Notes: generated by a model not told the origin, from the letters alone. 64,000 nucleotides of DNA from Hyaloscypha bicolor E (GCF_002865645.1 NW_020194512.1:4133183-4197182), one strand, 5' to 3'; counted from the stretch's first letter, positions 1 to 11,570 are shown. Made by a program: numbers and translations.

Positions 1-980
1 GGCGGGGCTGGTGAAGATATTCAATCTTTGGAGGAGGTGATGCGAAACAGCGAAGAGCAGGTGTTGTCGAGTGTTGGTGGCTCGCGGAGAACATAAAGAG
101 CGATACCAGTTTTCATGGTCTTGAGTTAAAGTTAGAAAGTAACCTAGATTTCAAAGGGAAGAGTCAGATATTCTGGAGCTTTCTAGAGTTTCGAAAGATC
201 ATTAGAAGTATGAGGGCTCCTGGGAATGAAAGGACGCGAAATTGGAAAATTGCCCCACCTAGCTTGGAACAATTATATGACACCTTTTATGTCCAATACG
301 AGGGTGGGACAAAAGCATTGCTAAAGGCTCCTCGCTAGGGTTGGCTACTTTGCTATAATTAAAAAGTAAAATATCGTTACCACTAGATTGCAGCGTGGAG
401 AGTAGATGGAACCTTAAATACAGTCATGTGACGTGCCAGCCCGTTTTAGCCAAGAAGGAGGGAGCTAAGCCCGAAAAAGAGTCGAAGCTCCACGGAGATC
501 CATATCCTAAGCCCGGGCCCAGAAACCCCTATTTAGAGGCCTACAAGGCACTAGATAGCCCAGCCCCTCCCAAAAGAACGCACATGCTGTAACGAAAAAT
601 GTGTCTTACGATACGTCAAGACTCAAGCGCTTTACAATATTAGGCGTCACGTGATGGTTACACCACCCTATTCCTCGGAGTCGGGTCGCGCCCTGGCCGC
701 CACTGAACCAATCCGACGGCTCACCCCAAAATGCGAGTTTCCCCGCCTCAACATGCAATTTCTAATAAAGCCATTCTTCCCTCGTGCAAACGCCACTCAC
801 ACGGCTGGTTGCGTGTTTAATGCACAGTGAGAGGTTCCTAAGGCTATCGCGCTATCACTGTAAAATGCACATTCGGTAAGGCCTCGTGGGGTGTTCTGTA
901 CTAAGGCAGGGGTTTGTAAAACGTGGTGCGGAGCTTCCCCCCAACCTTCTTTCCTGGCCCTCATCCCATCATAGCCTCAA
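1..980. other. Upstream region without a recognised gene
   Basis: I see no convincing gene here. A short open frame at 395-592 has no recognisable motif and is probably chance. The sequence is of normal base composition, unlike the TA-rich island further right. Its 3' part must hold the promoter and 5' leader of the P450 gene that starts at 981, since that is the nearest downstream gene on this strand. Confidence 0.6.
647..654. promoter_or_regulatory. TCACGTGA palindrome upstream of the P450
   Basis: An exact TCACGTGA palindrome lies about 330 bp before the P450 start codon. A related GTCATGTGAC lies at 423-432 and a CCAAT box at 708-712. CACGTG is the known core site of bHLH regulators and CCAAT that of the CCAAT-binding complex in fungi. 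That they control this gene is inference from position only; such short sites also occur by chance. Confidence 0.25.
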
Positions 981-2840
981 ATGGCTTTCCTCGAGCTCCT
1001 CCCAAGCAATCCAAGCACCCAGCAGATCTTGTCGATCGGTCTGCTATGCCTACTGCTCTCCTTTATTGCTCGCAGAGCGTATAGCGTCTACTTGGGCCCT
1101 CTTTCCAAATTCCCCGGCCCCAAGCTCGCTGCTGCAACCTTGTGGTACGAGTTCTACTACGACGTAATCTTGAAAGGAAACTACACCTTCAAGATAAAGG
1201 AGTTGCACAGGAAATATGGTATACGCCCACCAATTTCTTTTATACGACAAACAGCTAATAAGATTTCTAGGACCCATTATTCGAATCAGTCCAAATGAGC
1301 TCCACATCGACGAGCCTGACTACTATGAGAAGCTGTACTCCCAGCACGAGCCGCGCGACAAGTCCGAATATTATCTCAATCAATTCCAGCTTCCAGGCTC
1401 TTCGTTCGGAACGGCCGATCACAGACATCACCGAAAACGCCGCGGTGCTCTCAACCCTTTCCTCTCGAAGCAATCGGTGGGACGCGTGCAGCCCATGCTC
1501 ACCTACATGATCGATAAGTTATGCAACCGAATCGAAGAGTTCCGGAAGTCAGGCCAGCCAATGCCAATACGTCTGGTGTACTCGTGTCTGGCTACAGATA
1601 TTGTCACCCTGATCATTTTGAATCACAACCCGAATCTCTTGGACAGTCCTGACTTCTCCCCGGTTTGGGTAGAGACCGTCAAGGCGATAGCCGCAGCGGG
1701 ACATACGATGAAGCAGTTTCCATGGATTTTCTCTATCATTCGAGCCCTTCCCCCAAGTTTCGTTGGTGCGATGAATCCCGGCATGCTCCTGCTTCTAGAG
1801 TCTCAGGCTGTATGCCCCCCTTTTCCCTTAAGCCCAACATGAACTAAGCTAACTTGTGCCAGCTAACCCAACAAGAAACTCGCAACGTCCTCGAAGGAAA
1901 ATACAAAGCCGACAAGGCGTACGAATCTCTGGGCCTCGAGAAGACAATTTTCCATGAAATCTTGGAATCGGATCTTCCCCCTGGAGAGAAATCCTTCGAG
2001 CGCTTGTGGCAGGAAGCACAAGTCACTATTGGTGCCGGAGCGGACACGACGGGCAATGCATTCACTGTTACGCATTTCCATCTTTTGGACAACCCAGACA
2101 TTCTCAAGAAGCTGCTGGCAGAGCTCAAGGAAGCTCTACCGAAGAAGTATGACCCCGTGGATTTGAAAGTTGTGGAGCAACTGCCGTATCTGGTAGGTTC
2201 AGTAATCAAAGAACGTTGCAGAGATGTTACTCATACTTTGACAGAATGCAGTGCTCAATGAGGGTCTGAGGTAATCAATATACATCCATGAATTTCGACT
2301 ATTCTAACTTCGTAAAGACTCTCCTATGGCATCAGCACCCGCTCGCCACGCATTCATCCGACCGAAAGCATGAAGTTCCACCAGTATGAGATACCTGCCG
2401 GCGTAAGTTCTCCATCTTTTTAAAGTCCCTACCTACTAACAGGCAATAATTCAGACCCCAGTAGGCATGACATCCGTCCACATCCACCAAAACGAATCCA
2501 TCTTCCCCGAAGCAAACAAGTTCAAGCCTGAACGCTGGCTGCTGAAACGTCCTAATGGCGCTCCACCTCTCGATCGATATCTTGTTTCGTTTTCCAAGGG
2601 GTCTAGGCAGTGCGTTGGCATGAAGTAAGTCTTGTCATTCTTGGAGACCTTCTCTGTTACTGACGTGGTCCAACCAGTCTTGCAAAAGCTGAGCTGCAGC
2701 TGGCAATCGCCACCATCTTTAGGCGTTTCGAAAACCAGGAGCTGTTCGAAACTACGAGAGCTGATGTCGACATTCAGCATGATCTATTCCTACCACAGGC
2801 TGACTTGAGGAGCAAAGGTGTTCGCGTTATTTTCAAGTGA
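981..2840 (+). CDS. Cytochrome P450 monooxygenase, 7 exons
   Basis: A microsomal class II P450, a haem monooxygenase that would take electrons from NADPH-P450 reductase at the ER. Exons by splice signals and frame: 981-1218, 1271-1809, 1863-2214, 2252-2270, 2318-2402, 2455-2624, 2678-2840, giving 521 residues, a normal family length. An N-terminal hydrophobic anchor (about residues 15-32) is followed by the proline hinge FPGPK. Helix I has AGADTT (317-322), helix K has ExxR (380-383), then PERW (436-439) and the haem loop [10 protein letters not shown] (457-466, cysteine 464). All key residues are present. The [15 protein letters not shown] segment resembles fungal secondary-metabolism P450s often annotated as trichodiene oxygenase-like or benzoate hydroxylase-like; the substrate cannot be told. 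The start is the first ATG before the anchor. The weak point is the third intron, whose donor (GTTGCA at 2215, or GTTCAG at 2197) is poor. The gene converges on the methyltransferase, 190 bp away. Confidence 0.93.
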
Positions 2841-3030
2841 CCGTTGATGGTCTATGAGGAAGCCTTCCGGAATCAGATTGAGTCTATTATAGGGTGGGGC
2901 ATTTGCTTCACGGAGTCTCGAACGAGGCCCGATGATTGAATATGAGGTGTTATTGGATATTTACGATGGTGGTAACGAAATCAAGCACAACGAGATACTC
3001 TTCCGGACTGCTCTAAAACGAGTTTCCCCC
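2841..3030. other. Convergent intergenic spacer
   Basis: This 190-bp gap separates the stop codons of the P450 (+) and the methyltransferase (-). It must contain both 3' untranslated ends. I see no clear gene or repeat. The open frame starting at 2932 (+) overlaps the last methyltransferase exon and is a shadow. Confidence 0.6.
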
Positions 3031-4349
3031 TCACTCTGCTGCTTCTGCATCTGGTGTTGTCTTCGGAGGCTTCGGTTTGCGACCATAAACAGTGTACCTA
3101 TGGTTACCAAAGTTAGCACAAATCACCGGTCCATAGAAAGGGCACACTCACAAATTTGAATAAAGCTGCAAACTTCGATCCTTCAACTGCGTCCTAACCT
3201 TCGCATTCAACACCGCATACTCTTCTCTACTCCACCCCAACACCCGCGTAAAATGTGCCTGTCCATAACTACTCGCCGCATCCAGCATATTCATTAACTG
3301 ATACGCCCCAATTGTCTTCATCTCCTTATCCTTCGCCCACGGACTACTCGGCACCACCGTCTTCTCCTCTACCACATCCTCGAACCCCGCCTCCTTTAAC
3401 CACCCCTCTAAATTCACCGCGACCTCCATCGTCCTCCCAAACTTATTCGCAGCCTCCTGCAACCCTTCCTGCCACTTCTTGATGTCAGGAGCATTATGCA
3501 GTGTATCGTTGTAACTCTTTATCCAGACTTCGAACTCTGTGCACTCCAACCAGCCGCCGGGGTTCAAGTGGTTATAGGCTTTTTGCAAAAGCCCCTGCCA
3601 GTCTTTGACCGCGCCCGCGAGCATGCGAATGTGGATGTAATCGTACTTTTGCCCGATCCACTCGTCTTCTGCGTCGTCGACGAGGAACTCGACGTTGGGT
3701 GTTACCCATGTTGGTTGGATGGGAGAGAGGTCGATGCCGATGATGTGGGATTCTTTGTGTGCGCTTGGCTTGAGTTAATATTGAAAGCCGTGGGCGAGGT
3801 GGGTAGAGGGTATAGGGTATAGCATACTCGCCGAAATCCATAACCCAGATTCCAGTCCCTGTGCCCACGTCCAACACGCGTGCTGGCTTGTCAATTGGAG
3901 CTCGGTACAGCCCTCCTCCTCTCCCTTTGTTCACCATGGTGAAAACATGGTGGTTCTGATTTTCGATATGAGAGATATAACGGAAGCCATTGGAGCGTGG
4001 GACTTACTAGATCAAGACGATTTTGCTCCGTCTCATCATTTGGCAACAGATACGATCCATCTTTGTACCCGTGATAACGACGTCCATTTTCCTCTCGATA
4101 TTTCATGATTTCGCTGAACAGCGAGGTTCTTTCGCTCGAGTCACTACCAAGACTCCTGAGTTAGTTTATCCCCCTAGCCATGATTCCTGCAGTCTCTCAA
4201 ACCTACTCGGTGTCCCCAAGCGCACTATCATTCTCGAAGCTTCCCGCGTCCTAGTTCCATCAGCCTTCTCGTCCCTCTCTGCAATGGTCAAAACTCACAT
4301 CAGCCTCTAGAGGTTCCTGCGCGGTAGCTGCTGGGTTAGTGTCCGCCAT
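3031..4349 (-). CDS. LaeA/UMTA-like SAM-dependent methyltransferase, 6 exons
   Basis: A class I SAM methyltransferase of the large fungal LaeA/LAE1-like family. Minus-strand exons by splice sites and frame: 4349-4299, 4250-4207, 4155-4008, 3955-3828, 3763-3152, 3097-3031, with introns of 48, 51, 52, 64 and 54 bp. They give 349 residues, the usual length. The N-terminus MADTNPAA is acidic and disordered. The family block ENGRRYHGYKDGSYLLPND is at 54-72, motif I VLDVGTGTGIW at 108-118, and an acidic post-I strand IIGIDLSP follows after the fourth exon junction. LNPGGWLECTEF fits the post-methylation core, and the C-terminus ends YTVYGRKP plus a short acidic tail. Simple ORF calling would miss both ends, because the last exon and the first two lie behind introns. 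Family members include global regulators of secondary metabolism and plain O- or N-methyltransferases; this sequence does not decide between them. No frameshift or missing SAM-binding glycine is seen. Confidence 0.92.
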
Positions 4350-5189
4350 TGAGTTATCAGAAACAGGATCGAAGCAGAGAGGCCCTAATCGGAAAGCTTT
4401 TAGATTTACATTGTAGTGTGCGGGGCTCCGAGCAGAAGCTAGTTCTTATTAGGGCGGTGCCGTCAAAGCAGCGGCGTAGATAATCTGCCAAGAGCGGGAG
4501 GCATGGCGATTTCTAGTGTAGCATTTTTCGGATATTCTGCACGCCAAATGCAAGGGTTCGTCGTAAGGTGGGGCCCGCTCCTGATTTGTCCTCTGTGCTG
4601 TGCAGCAGGGCGGGAATAACATTGGTGGGCTCGCTTTTTCCGTTGCATGGCGGGAGCCGACTGAGGGACGCCAGCTGACGTGAGTGTCGCCGACTCTGGG
4701 GCTTGGATCCGACAATGCCAAGCGAAGGTTTGTAAACATGGCTCGTGGCAGAGTGCTTTGGCTTTTATTTATCGTGTGCCTTTGCAGTTTAAAGGGGTGA
4801 AGCGTCCGAGGGCGTTGACAAGGGAAAAAAGCTTCTCAGGTGTCTTCGAGTCTTCAAGTCTTCCACGAAGCTGAAGTATGCTAGCCTCACTTAACCTTTG
4901 GCGTCCTTCAATCCCAACACTTCAGAATATTACCCCTTCCTCCGGACCGAATCGCTTGAACTCAACGATTTCTATATCCAACCGCATTGCTTGCAGTTAT
5001 TCGAGTTTTTGCAATTATTATTAGGCGGATGTTTAGACTTTTGAAAGTTTGCCGGGAAAGAAGCAGGAGTCTCAATAATAGCAATGCAAAGTTTTCACCA
5101 TAGCCTCCGAACCCAGTCTGGATTCATTATTCCCCAGATTTGATTATATCTGCAGCCTACATAGGGTTAGCATACATCCCGTGCTTCAA
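4350..5189. other. Intergenic region upstream of the methyltransferase
   Basis: This stretch should contain the methyltransferase promoter, since that gene starts at 4349 on the minus strand. Open frames at 4449-4739 and 4680-4874 lack recognisable motifs and conflict with each other. I see no RNA gene or repeat here. Confidence 0.5.
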
Positions 5190-5372
5190 TCAATCGGGAT
5201 CTCTCGCCTTCTCAGGAATAGCATACACGGCCTGACAAGTATTAGCCCCAAGCAGCATGGGCGCAGCACTTGCATCCACAACTCTGAATCCATCAACGTC
5301 ATAATCTCCCAAAACCTCGTCAACGGCACCACCAAGTTCCTTCGGCAACATGGCACGATTAGAGTTGCGATT
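5190..5372 (-). pseudogene. C-terminal fragment of a GMC oxidoreductase
   Basis: The minus strand reads in one frame from 5372 to a TGA at 5190-5192. It shows MLPKELGGAVDE followed by FRVVDASAAPM and QAVYAIPEKARD. This is the order and spacing of the C-terminal region of glucose-methanol-choline oxidoreductases, FAD flavoenzymes that oxidise alcohols (MxPxxLGGVVD, then VVDAS, then AxVYxIxEKAAD). Only about 60 residues remain; a family member normally has 550-650. The FAD-binding N-terminal part is not found upstream, where a stop lies at 5373-5375 and another gene remnant begins. This is a decayed relic, not a working enzyme. Confidence 0.75.
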
Positions 5373-6650
5373 TTACAACGAATTTCCTAGCACGTCTTTC
5401 CTTCTCCTGCTTTCGCTCTTCTTTGGATTTCCTTTCCGTCTCGATCTTTTCCCTGGCTTCTCGTTCGCCTTGTTCTAACCGGGCCATCATACGTCGCTTC
5501 TTTTCCTGTGCTTCGAACAACATCATCCGCCACTGGTGTTCTTCAAGGCTGCCACTTTCGGCTTTGTTCTAGCCTGGCCGTCCTAGCCATGAAATCCCTC
5601 TTCTTGTTCTGATGTTCGAGCAACATCGCCTGCATCTGATAGTCTTGGAGGCGTGGTTGCTGCCACCGCTAGCTTGGCTAGGAATCATGTTGCAGTTCAT
5701 TCGGTTGAAGTGTTGCGCTGGGATCAGTTCCATGTTTTGGCCTATAGAGTTAATGGGGCTGCGAGAGTCATGCGTCTGTGCACCCTCTGGCAGAGGCGAG
5801 CCCATGTCAACGTTATTCATCTGCTGGGTACCACGCTTCATCTGGTCGGCGGGACTAGGAGAGGCGTCCTGGGAAGGCTGAGCATTCGGTCGACGGGGCC
5901 CCTCAAGGCGACCCGGACCAGTGGGACCACCAGATACTCCATCCTGGCTCGGTGTACGACTAATGTCTTGTTCTTGCCGGGGCATCTGGAGGTGAGCAGC
6001 ATATGTGGTACTTGTCTCAGCTTGAGTCGCTGGTTCTCCTTCAAGCATGACATCAGGAGGCATGAAAGGGGTATTGGAAGCCCGAGAAATGTGTCTCTCT
6101 TGAGGAGGGACCAACCGAGACAGATTGTTGACATTTTGTAGCACTTCTTCCTCAAACCTCCCATTACGAGGTGCGGACCTGACCAGGTTGCTTTTCGACG
6201 GAAACTCTGATGCACGCCGTTCTCTGGTACCGCTTTGAATAATTCTTTGGGTCTTTCTTGAGGAGTAATTCACAGTTGCCTACTACAAACAACTGTTAGC
6301 CCAAATTCGTCTTGCGTTCAGTCTACTTACCAACGACTTTCACCTTTACAATACAGTCCATTACTGTTCCAAAAACTTGTGCGAGAAAGGAATTCTTCTC
6401 AACTCCTATGCACATTTGTTAGCCTGGATTTATCTTGTAGATCAACCGTGCCCGCCACATACTACCAATTATGAAGCCAAGGTTTTTCTGGGCGGTCTGA
6501 CTTATATATTCACGAATTGAAGACCGTTGGTTTGCAGAAGAGTATTCTGCTGGATCTTCCTGTATAGGATCCCCTCTTGCTATTTCGCCGGTCTTGCTTG
6601 CGGAGGGAGGAGAATAACAAGTTGTGTTATAGGAAAGAGCACAGGGAATT
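5359..6650 (-). pseudogene. Frame-broken fungal gene with duplicated QxxxMLxExQxKKR-type motif
   Basis: Several minus-strand pieces follow one another in different frames. The 5' part has two clean splice pairs: an exon down to 6463, an intron 6406-6462 (GTATGT..CATAG), an exon 6405-6331, and an intron donor GTAAGT at 6330. The next block (6273-5650) is Ser/Pro/Gln-rich and disordered. At about 5650 a one-base shift moves to a frame reading LQDYQMQAMLLEHQNKKR. A second shift near 5560 moves to LEEHQWRMMLFEAQEKKRR and a Lys/Glu-rich coiled-coil tail, ending with TAA at 5359-5361. Such motifs are seen at the C-terminus of uncharacterised fungal proteins; no function is known to me. The block after the third exon also fails to match in phase. 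Three phase conflicts make a pseudogene most likely. The 5' end runs into the AT-rich island at about 6650 and cannot be placed. Confidence 0.6.
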
Positions 6651-8705
6651 TTAATAAATTTCTTTATTAATAAAACTTAAATTATATTCTTTATATAAAC
6701 TATATTATTTATTATAATTCCTAAAATGCCTTATTTTCAAGAATTTAATATTATTAAGTTCTTTAATAAATATAAAAGCTAATATTAAAATTTATTATAT
6801 TATATTATATAGCAATTATAAGTTAGCCACGTGACCTGGCTTCACGTAATTATAGCTTCTGTATTAAAGCTCTGGCTATCCGTATTATACTTCTCTTCTT
6901 TCTATATTTTTATTATATTATAATTCAATTATATTTATTATAATAATTAATAATAATATCTTTTAATTAAATATTTTATTTAATAAATAAAATAATTTTT
7001 AGTTATTATTATTTATATAATAATTACTATTATTTAATTCAAAGTTATAATAACTAAAATTACTATTCTAATACTTTTATAAACTATATAAGACTCTTAT
7101 ATTAATTATAATACTTGTAAGTATTATAATAATCTCTTTTTATTCTCTTTTTATTTTAAATAAATACCTTATTTAAAAGCTAATAAATATTTCTAGAACT
7201 AGAAACTAGAAACTCTAATTTTTAAAGCCTTAATATATTATATTTTTAAAATATTAATACTAAATACTATAATTTTATTATAAATATACCTAAAATAAAA
7301 AGATATTTTATTAAACTTTTAAATAATATAAAAAAAAATAAAAAACTATTAAATAAAAAATATATATAATTATATAATTATATATTAGAAATAGTAACTT
7401 TATTTATAAAAATAATATAATAATAATATATAATAATACCTTTATATTTTTTAATATCTTGAATTATTTAATATATAATTAATTTAATTTAAAAGTAATA
7501 AAATAATTACTTTTTATATTTATAATAACTTTTTAATTATAACTCTTATTACAGGTCAGGCCTTTATATGAAGAAGACTAATAGTTCAATTAACTAAATA
7601 GAATTATTTAAGAAGAAAAGAAAGAGAAAAAACGGGGAAAAATAAAATTATATTTCTTAAAGTATTCGAGTTTTCTAAGTAATATATAATTACTTTATTA
7701 ATCTAAAAAGGCATATTATATAGTAAAAGCTCTAGCCTTTATTATATAACTTAATAAAGGCTTCTAATTAAATATATTAATCGGGGTTTAATCTATTATA
7801 ATTCTAATTAATTTATATTAAATAGTAATATAATTATAAAATAAAATCAGGCAAAAAATATTTATTAACTAGATTTTTAATTCGATTTATAATTTATTAA
7901 TAGTTAGGGCTTAAAATTTATAAATTTCTTTTATTTTTTTAATTTCTTTTTATATAAAATATAAATATATTTATTTACTAAGATTATATAAGCCTATATT
8001 TTAAAAAAAGATTATAGTATTTTACTAGCTTTATTATTAATATAATAATAATAATTAAATTTTATAAGCTTAAATAAATCTTTCTAAATATTAAATATAG
8101 CTTTTTTTAATATTATATATATTATATATATAATAGGGCTCTAATTATATAAGTTTTAAACTAACTTTTAATTAAACTAAATTTATAAATTTTATTTATT
8201 ATTTAGTTATCTTTTTTTCTATTATAATATAATTAGATTTAAAAAAAGAAAAATATAATATATAATATTTCCTTTATTTTATATATTATTTTATTTTTTT
8301 AAAAATATTTTTTATAGTATTTTTACTTTTATATATATTAAATAATTTATTAAATACTTAATTTCTTTTAATATATATTTATTTAATAAAATATATAATT
8401 TTAATTAAATAAGCTTTAAATATTATATTTTATTACTTTAATAATAAATTTAATATTATATAACTATAATAATATATATAGCTAAAGCTAATATTAAGAA
8501 TATTAAAGCTCTTATATTTAAAAGCTTTTTTTTAGTTTAAAATTCTCGAAATTAAACTATTTTATTACTTTTTAAATCTAGAAATCTAGTTTTATAATAT
8601 TATTTTAAACTTGTTTTTATTTTTATAAAAGAAATAAAACTACTTTTATATTTTATATATAAATATAATTTTATAATAATTTATTTTAATAATAGCATTA
8701 TTAAT
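6651..8705. repeat. Left arm of ancient host repeat E, heavily mutated
   Basis: No reading frame or motif is recognisable in most of this stretch. From about 8430 to 8705 it aligns base by base, apart from transitions, with 61672-61945, so that part belongs to repeat E. A less mutated patch at 6820-6895 contains CACGTGACCTGG and may be the end of another element. A palindrome of the recurring 38-bp type lies at 7714-7750. Confidence 0.55.
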
Positions 8706-8991
8706 TATTAGTTTACTAGTAATATATAATACTATTATATAGGTATAGAAATACTAGTTATATTAGTTAGTAAAGTTATTGTTTTTTTAGAAGTAGGAAT
8801 TATAGTATTATAGTATTAATATATAATTCCTAAATCTACTAAGCCTAAAGAGGTCTAGTCTATTAGTCAAGTTACTAATAGAATATAAGGTTATATAACT
8901 ATATTCTATATCCCATATCTTATTACCTATATCCTATATCCCGTATTCTATAACTATATATATAACTTCTAAAAGAATAGCTATACTAATA
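8706..8991 (-). repeat. Copia-A 3' LTR
   Basis: On the plus strand it begins TATTAGTTTACTAG and ends GCTATACTAATA. The terminal inverted bases fit a TG..CA LTR changed by RIP. It pairs with 20940-21239, 14 bp longer because of small indels in a run of near-repeats. It is flanked on the left by TTAAT. Confidence 0.9.
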
Positions 8992-9113
8992 CTAGAAACT
9001 CTCTAAAAAACGCGAAAAATAGTACTTCCCTCTAATTATATACAAATTCCCTAATTCGGCCTAGTACCAGATTTCCCAAATATTCTATATATCTATATTA
9101 CTTCTAAGGTTTT

Positions 9114-9151
9114 AGTTATATACTAAAGGCTATAGTCTTTTATATATAACT
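9114..9151. repeat. 38-bp palindrome in Copia-A 3' end
   Basis: AGTTATATACTAAAGGC and a near-inverse, with TATAG in the centre, about 120 bp inside the 3' LTR of Copia-A. Same family as the Gypsy-G palindrome, imperfect through transitions. Confidence 0.7.
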
Positions 9152-9199
9152 TTCTCTCTTATAATATCCTCTTATTCTATATATTTATTTCCTGTCTTA

Positions 9200-11318
9200 T
9201 TTATACTTAACTTATTTCTCTATATCTAATTATATAGTATTTGTATTAATTAGGTACTTAAAGGTATTTATTAGCTTCGATTTTATTATAAAATCGGTAG
9301 AATTTAATTCTTCCTTAATTTATTAAACTTCTATAATCTCTCGTTATTTATATATCTAGTAGAGATATATTATATTAATTATTAAATGCTTTTCTTAAGT
9401 GGTTTCTAATTTAATAAAGTATTTATATAATAACTTCGAATCCGTATAAATTACTAGTAATAGTTCTATTTCTAGTATTTTATTAATTATAAATTTAACT
9501 AAAGTACCTATATTAAAGCTATAAGCTATACTATAAAGTTCCGAAGCTAGAATACTTCTGGTAATTCTCTTATATTTAGTAAAGAATTAGTAAATAATAT
9601 TAATATATCTAGTTCCGTTTACTAGAACTAGAATATATCTAATTTAGGAGAAGAGATCTCTATTATTTGCAAATGAAATATTTATAAAAATAATTAAATA
9701 TAAGAATTTGTTTACTAGCTTTACAAATCTTAGTTTTTTTGGCAGTATTCTTAATTTGCTATTAAATATATTTATTAAGTGTTTTTATATTAGTTTCCGA
9801 GAATTTAATAGCTTAAGTAATAATTAATAGGTTATATAAAGCTTCTAGTTAATAGACTAATATAATATATATTTCTCTAGTATATTAGGTAATATATTAG
9901 TTCTTAATAGAAAGATCTTAATAAATAGTATTTCTATTACTTATAGTAATAGTATTTTTTATAGAAATAATTCGGAGGTTTTTATATTAGTATTTTTATA
10001 TAAGAGTAATTCTAGTAATATTTATATAAATAATAACTTTATTAAATTTGAGATTATAGTTAATAGTAAGGTATTTATATTTCTTAGCTAAGAACTTAGC
10101 CTTTTGGAGCTTTAGTTACTTTACTTTTATAAAATTATTAGTTCTAATAAATAGAGTATTATTAGTTTAAAGGCTAATAATTCCGAAAAATTACTTATTA
10201 TAAAGAAAATAAGGGTTATAAGTTAACTATTCTATAGAAAGCTTATTAATATAGTAGAAATAGTAAGTCTTAAACTAGTAGTTTCTAGCTTCCGGTATAC
10301 TATATAATAGTTTTATAATTTTTAGAACAGAATTATTATTTAGATTTAGCTCTCTAGTAAGCTTATAAAATAAATTAATATAAAAATTATAGTTAAGTAA
10401 GATTATTAATTAGATATAAGCTTATAAGATATTATATAAATATAGTTTTATAGTATCTATTATTATAATAGTAATATTAAGAATAATTCTCTAGCTAATA
10501 TATTAAATAGTAAGCAATTATATTAATATTATATATTTCTTACTATTATTATAAGCTTGGATAACTAGTTTTAACTTCTTAAACTCTTTCTCCGTACCCT
10601 TATTCTTAATCTTATTAATGAATTAGAAATTAAAGATATATATTTTCTTTAGTACTTGAGATCTAGAAATAACCTTAAATATATTTTTTTCTAGAAAGCT
10701 AGCGACTTTAATTTAATAAAAGTTCTTATATAGGTTATTATTTTAAAGAAATACCGTTATATCCGGGATCTTATAAGGGTATTTTCTATTATACTTTAGT
10801 AGAATAGCGGAAATAGTAGAAGGAATTATATCTATATTACTTTTAGTCTTATTATAGAGTTCGGGAATAGTTTTAGGTTCGGGGCTATTAGTAATAACCT
10901 TAATATCCCTTATATAAAAGAGCTTTCTAGAGATTAAGTAAAAGATAGTATTACTATATAGTAGAGCTAGTATATAGTTCTTTCTATTAATGACTACTAG
11001 CTTATATAGTTTATTCTAACTACCGGATTAACTAGTATTTTCTTTATATTATATAAGAATATCTGAATTTAAGGGAAGTTTATAAATATTAGTAGTACTA
11101 GAACTATTTTGGGTATTTAGGGTATTTGTAATTTGGTATCTAATTTAAAGCTTCTAAATTTCTACTATTACTTTTTTAAGTACTACTAATTACTATAATA
11201 TAGTTAGTAATAGGGTATTATATTTAGTTATTTGAGGTAAAGTACTATAAACTAAGAAAGTTAGAATAATACTATCGGGTCTAGCGAAATTATTAATAGC
11301 CTTAAAAGCTATTTGAAG
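9200..11318 (-). pseudogene. Copia-A pol remnant, 3' part (integrase end, RT, RNase H)
   Basis: This is the minus-strand counterpart of Copia-B 29930-32100. Near 9250-9450 it matches the RNase H end of Copia-B, around the motif corresponding to the terminal AD..TK block of copia pol. The reverse transcriptase part lies roughly at 9700-10700. Stops occur every few dozen codons, so no product is made. It is broken at 11319 by the Gypsy-G insertion. Confidence 0.8.
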
Positions 11319-11323
11319 TATAG

Positions 11324-11570
11324 TATTACAAGTATAAGATCTAGGGCCTAGAAGATATAGTTAGACTATCTCTATTCTAATAATTCAAAGCTAAAGAAAA
11401 AAGAGGATCTTAAAGAAGTCTCGGATCTAAATAATTGCGAGCTATATATAGGCCTATATACTAGCTTAAGATCGGGGTTATATATAACTATTAGGTAACT
11501 ACAAATACCAGATATCTAGCTAGCTCTAGTCTAACCCCTACTAGTACCGTATATTGTAATAACTGTAATA
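11324..11570 (-). repeat. Gypsy-G 3' LTR
   Basis: 247 bp, from TATTACAAG to AACTGTAATA on the plus strand. It is the less mutated of the pair; its terminal ACA and TGT are retained at several sites. Flanked on the left by the TATAG duplication. Confidence 0.92.

Noticed and set aside
1..118. Short minus-strand frame at the left edge (MKTGIALYVLREPP..)
   Set aside because: It ends after about 31 codons at a TGA inside the window, without a splice donor or motif.
395..592. 65-codon plus-strand open frame upstream of the P450
   Set aside because: No motif, no splice context, and it lies where the P450 promoter is expected. Chance ORF.
886..1167. Open frame overlapping the P450 start
   Set aside because: Out of frame with the well-supported P450 exon 1; a shadow.
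3496..3822. Plus-strand open frame across the methyltransferase
   Set aside because: Antisense to the main methyltransferase exon, which has clear family motifs.
4449..4739. 96-codon minus-strand open frame between genes
   Set aside because: No recognisable domain, overlapping open frames on both strands, no splice signals that extend it.
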